Assembly (NCBI GenBank): GCA_900175165.2 | Contig: FWWN02000383.1 | Location: 1-64,000, forward strand | From: Rhizomucor pusillus | Taxonomy: Eukaryota > Mucoromycota > Mucoromycetes > Mucorales > Lichtheimiaceae | Direction of reading: 5' to 3' | DNA: 64,000 nt | Shown: one piece after another, positions 63,901 to 64,000 of the stretch | How positions within the stretch are numbered: position 1 is the first letter of the stretch | Layout of the letters: the number at the start of each line of letters is the position of its first letter | Program-made: the position numbers and the translations under genes | The notes under the pieces: generated by a model | Databases searched by the model: none | What the model was told of the DNA's origin: nothing | Seen by the model: only the letters and a program-made list of their open reading frames with translations

Positions 63901-64000
63901 AGTCTTTGTCCCCTCTCGTTTTTCCTCCGTTTCCCTGAGAAAAAAAAAGGAATACTTACTCTTGCCTGACCTGTTTCTATTTGTAATTTTTTTAGTTTTA
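63901..64000. other. 3' flank to window end
   Basis: T/C-rich 3' UTR-like sequence after the membrane protein; nothing further can be called. Confidence 0.6.

Overview
The window is fungal nuclear DNA. Introns are dense, mostly about 50-80 nt, GT-AG with a few GC-AG. Genes are compact on both strands and include fungal proteins: a LIM-RhoGAP of the Lrg1 type, an F-BAR/RhoGAP of the Rgd1 type, an Sqt1-type WD40 protein, a UPF0662 (DUF2408) protein and a zinc-cluster/PAS regulator. A full-length focadhesin, together with tubulin cofactor D and FKBP12, points to an early-diverging filamentous lineage, most likely Mucoromycota. That placement is inferred, and I cannot name the species. I found no bacterial operon, CRISPR array, rRNA or confident tRNA.

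Layout. 1-0.45 kb: C-terminal piece of a PHD-finger protein (+). 0.45-3.3 kb: no confident gene, degenerate-looking sequence with a diverged 132-bp tandem duplication. 3.3-6.4 kb: F-BAR/RhoGAP (+). 7.0-9.0 kb: Zn2Cys6/PAS regulator (+). 9.4-14.1 kb: tubulin folding cofactor D (-). 14.6-20.0 kb: focadhesin (-). 20.6-21.4 kb: unresolved minus-strand spliced signal. 21.7-23.4 kb: UPF0662 protein (+). 23.9-25.0 kb: type II membrane protein (+). 25.9-31.5 kb: four minus-strand genes, a secreted protein, an alpha/beta hydrolase ending in the peroxisomal signal SKL, an alpha-arrestin, and a second alpha/beta hydrolase. 31.6-38.5 kb: ZNHIT2 (-), MPP6 (+), a small ORF (-), ATP synthase subunit 4 (+), Sqt1/AAMP (-), bHLH factor (-). 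39.7-43.3 kb: FKBP12 (+) and Dnm1-type dynamin (+). 43.5-51.6 kb: Lrg1-like LIM-RhoGAP (-) and Elg1/ATAD5-like clamp unloader (-) with a 33-residue polyglutamine run. 52.1-64 kb: SDHAF3 (+), histidine phosphatase (-), casein kinase I (-), O-fucosyltransferase-like enzyme (-), cyclin (-), and a Ser/Thr-rich membrane protein with a PPxY tail (+).

Most genes are unrelated housekeeping functions. Some themes recur: Rho signalling and cell wall or polarity (two RhoGAPs), organelle biology (Dnm1 fission, PTS1 hydrolase, Atp4, SDHAF3), RNA and ribosome biogenesis (MPP6, ZNHIT2, Sqt1), and ubiquitin-adaptor PY motifs (arrestin, terminal membrane protein). I saw no clear novel multi-gene system. The best leads are the fungal focadhesin, the SKL hydrolase, GC-AG introns, the Lrg1-like first LIM domain split by an unusually long intron, and several unresolved small spliced genes.

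Exon borders were read by eye from splice consensus and reading frame. Where I give spans only, internal borders are approximate.
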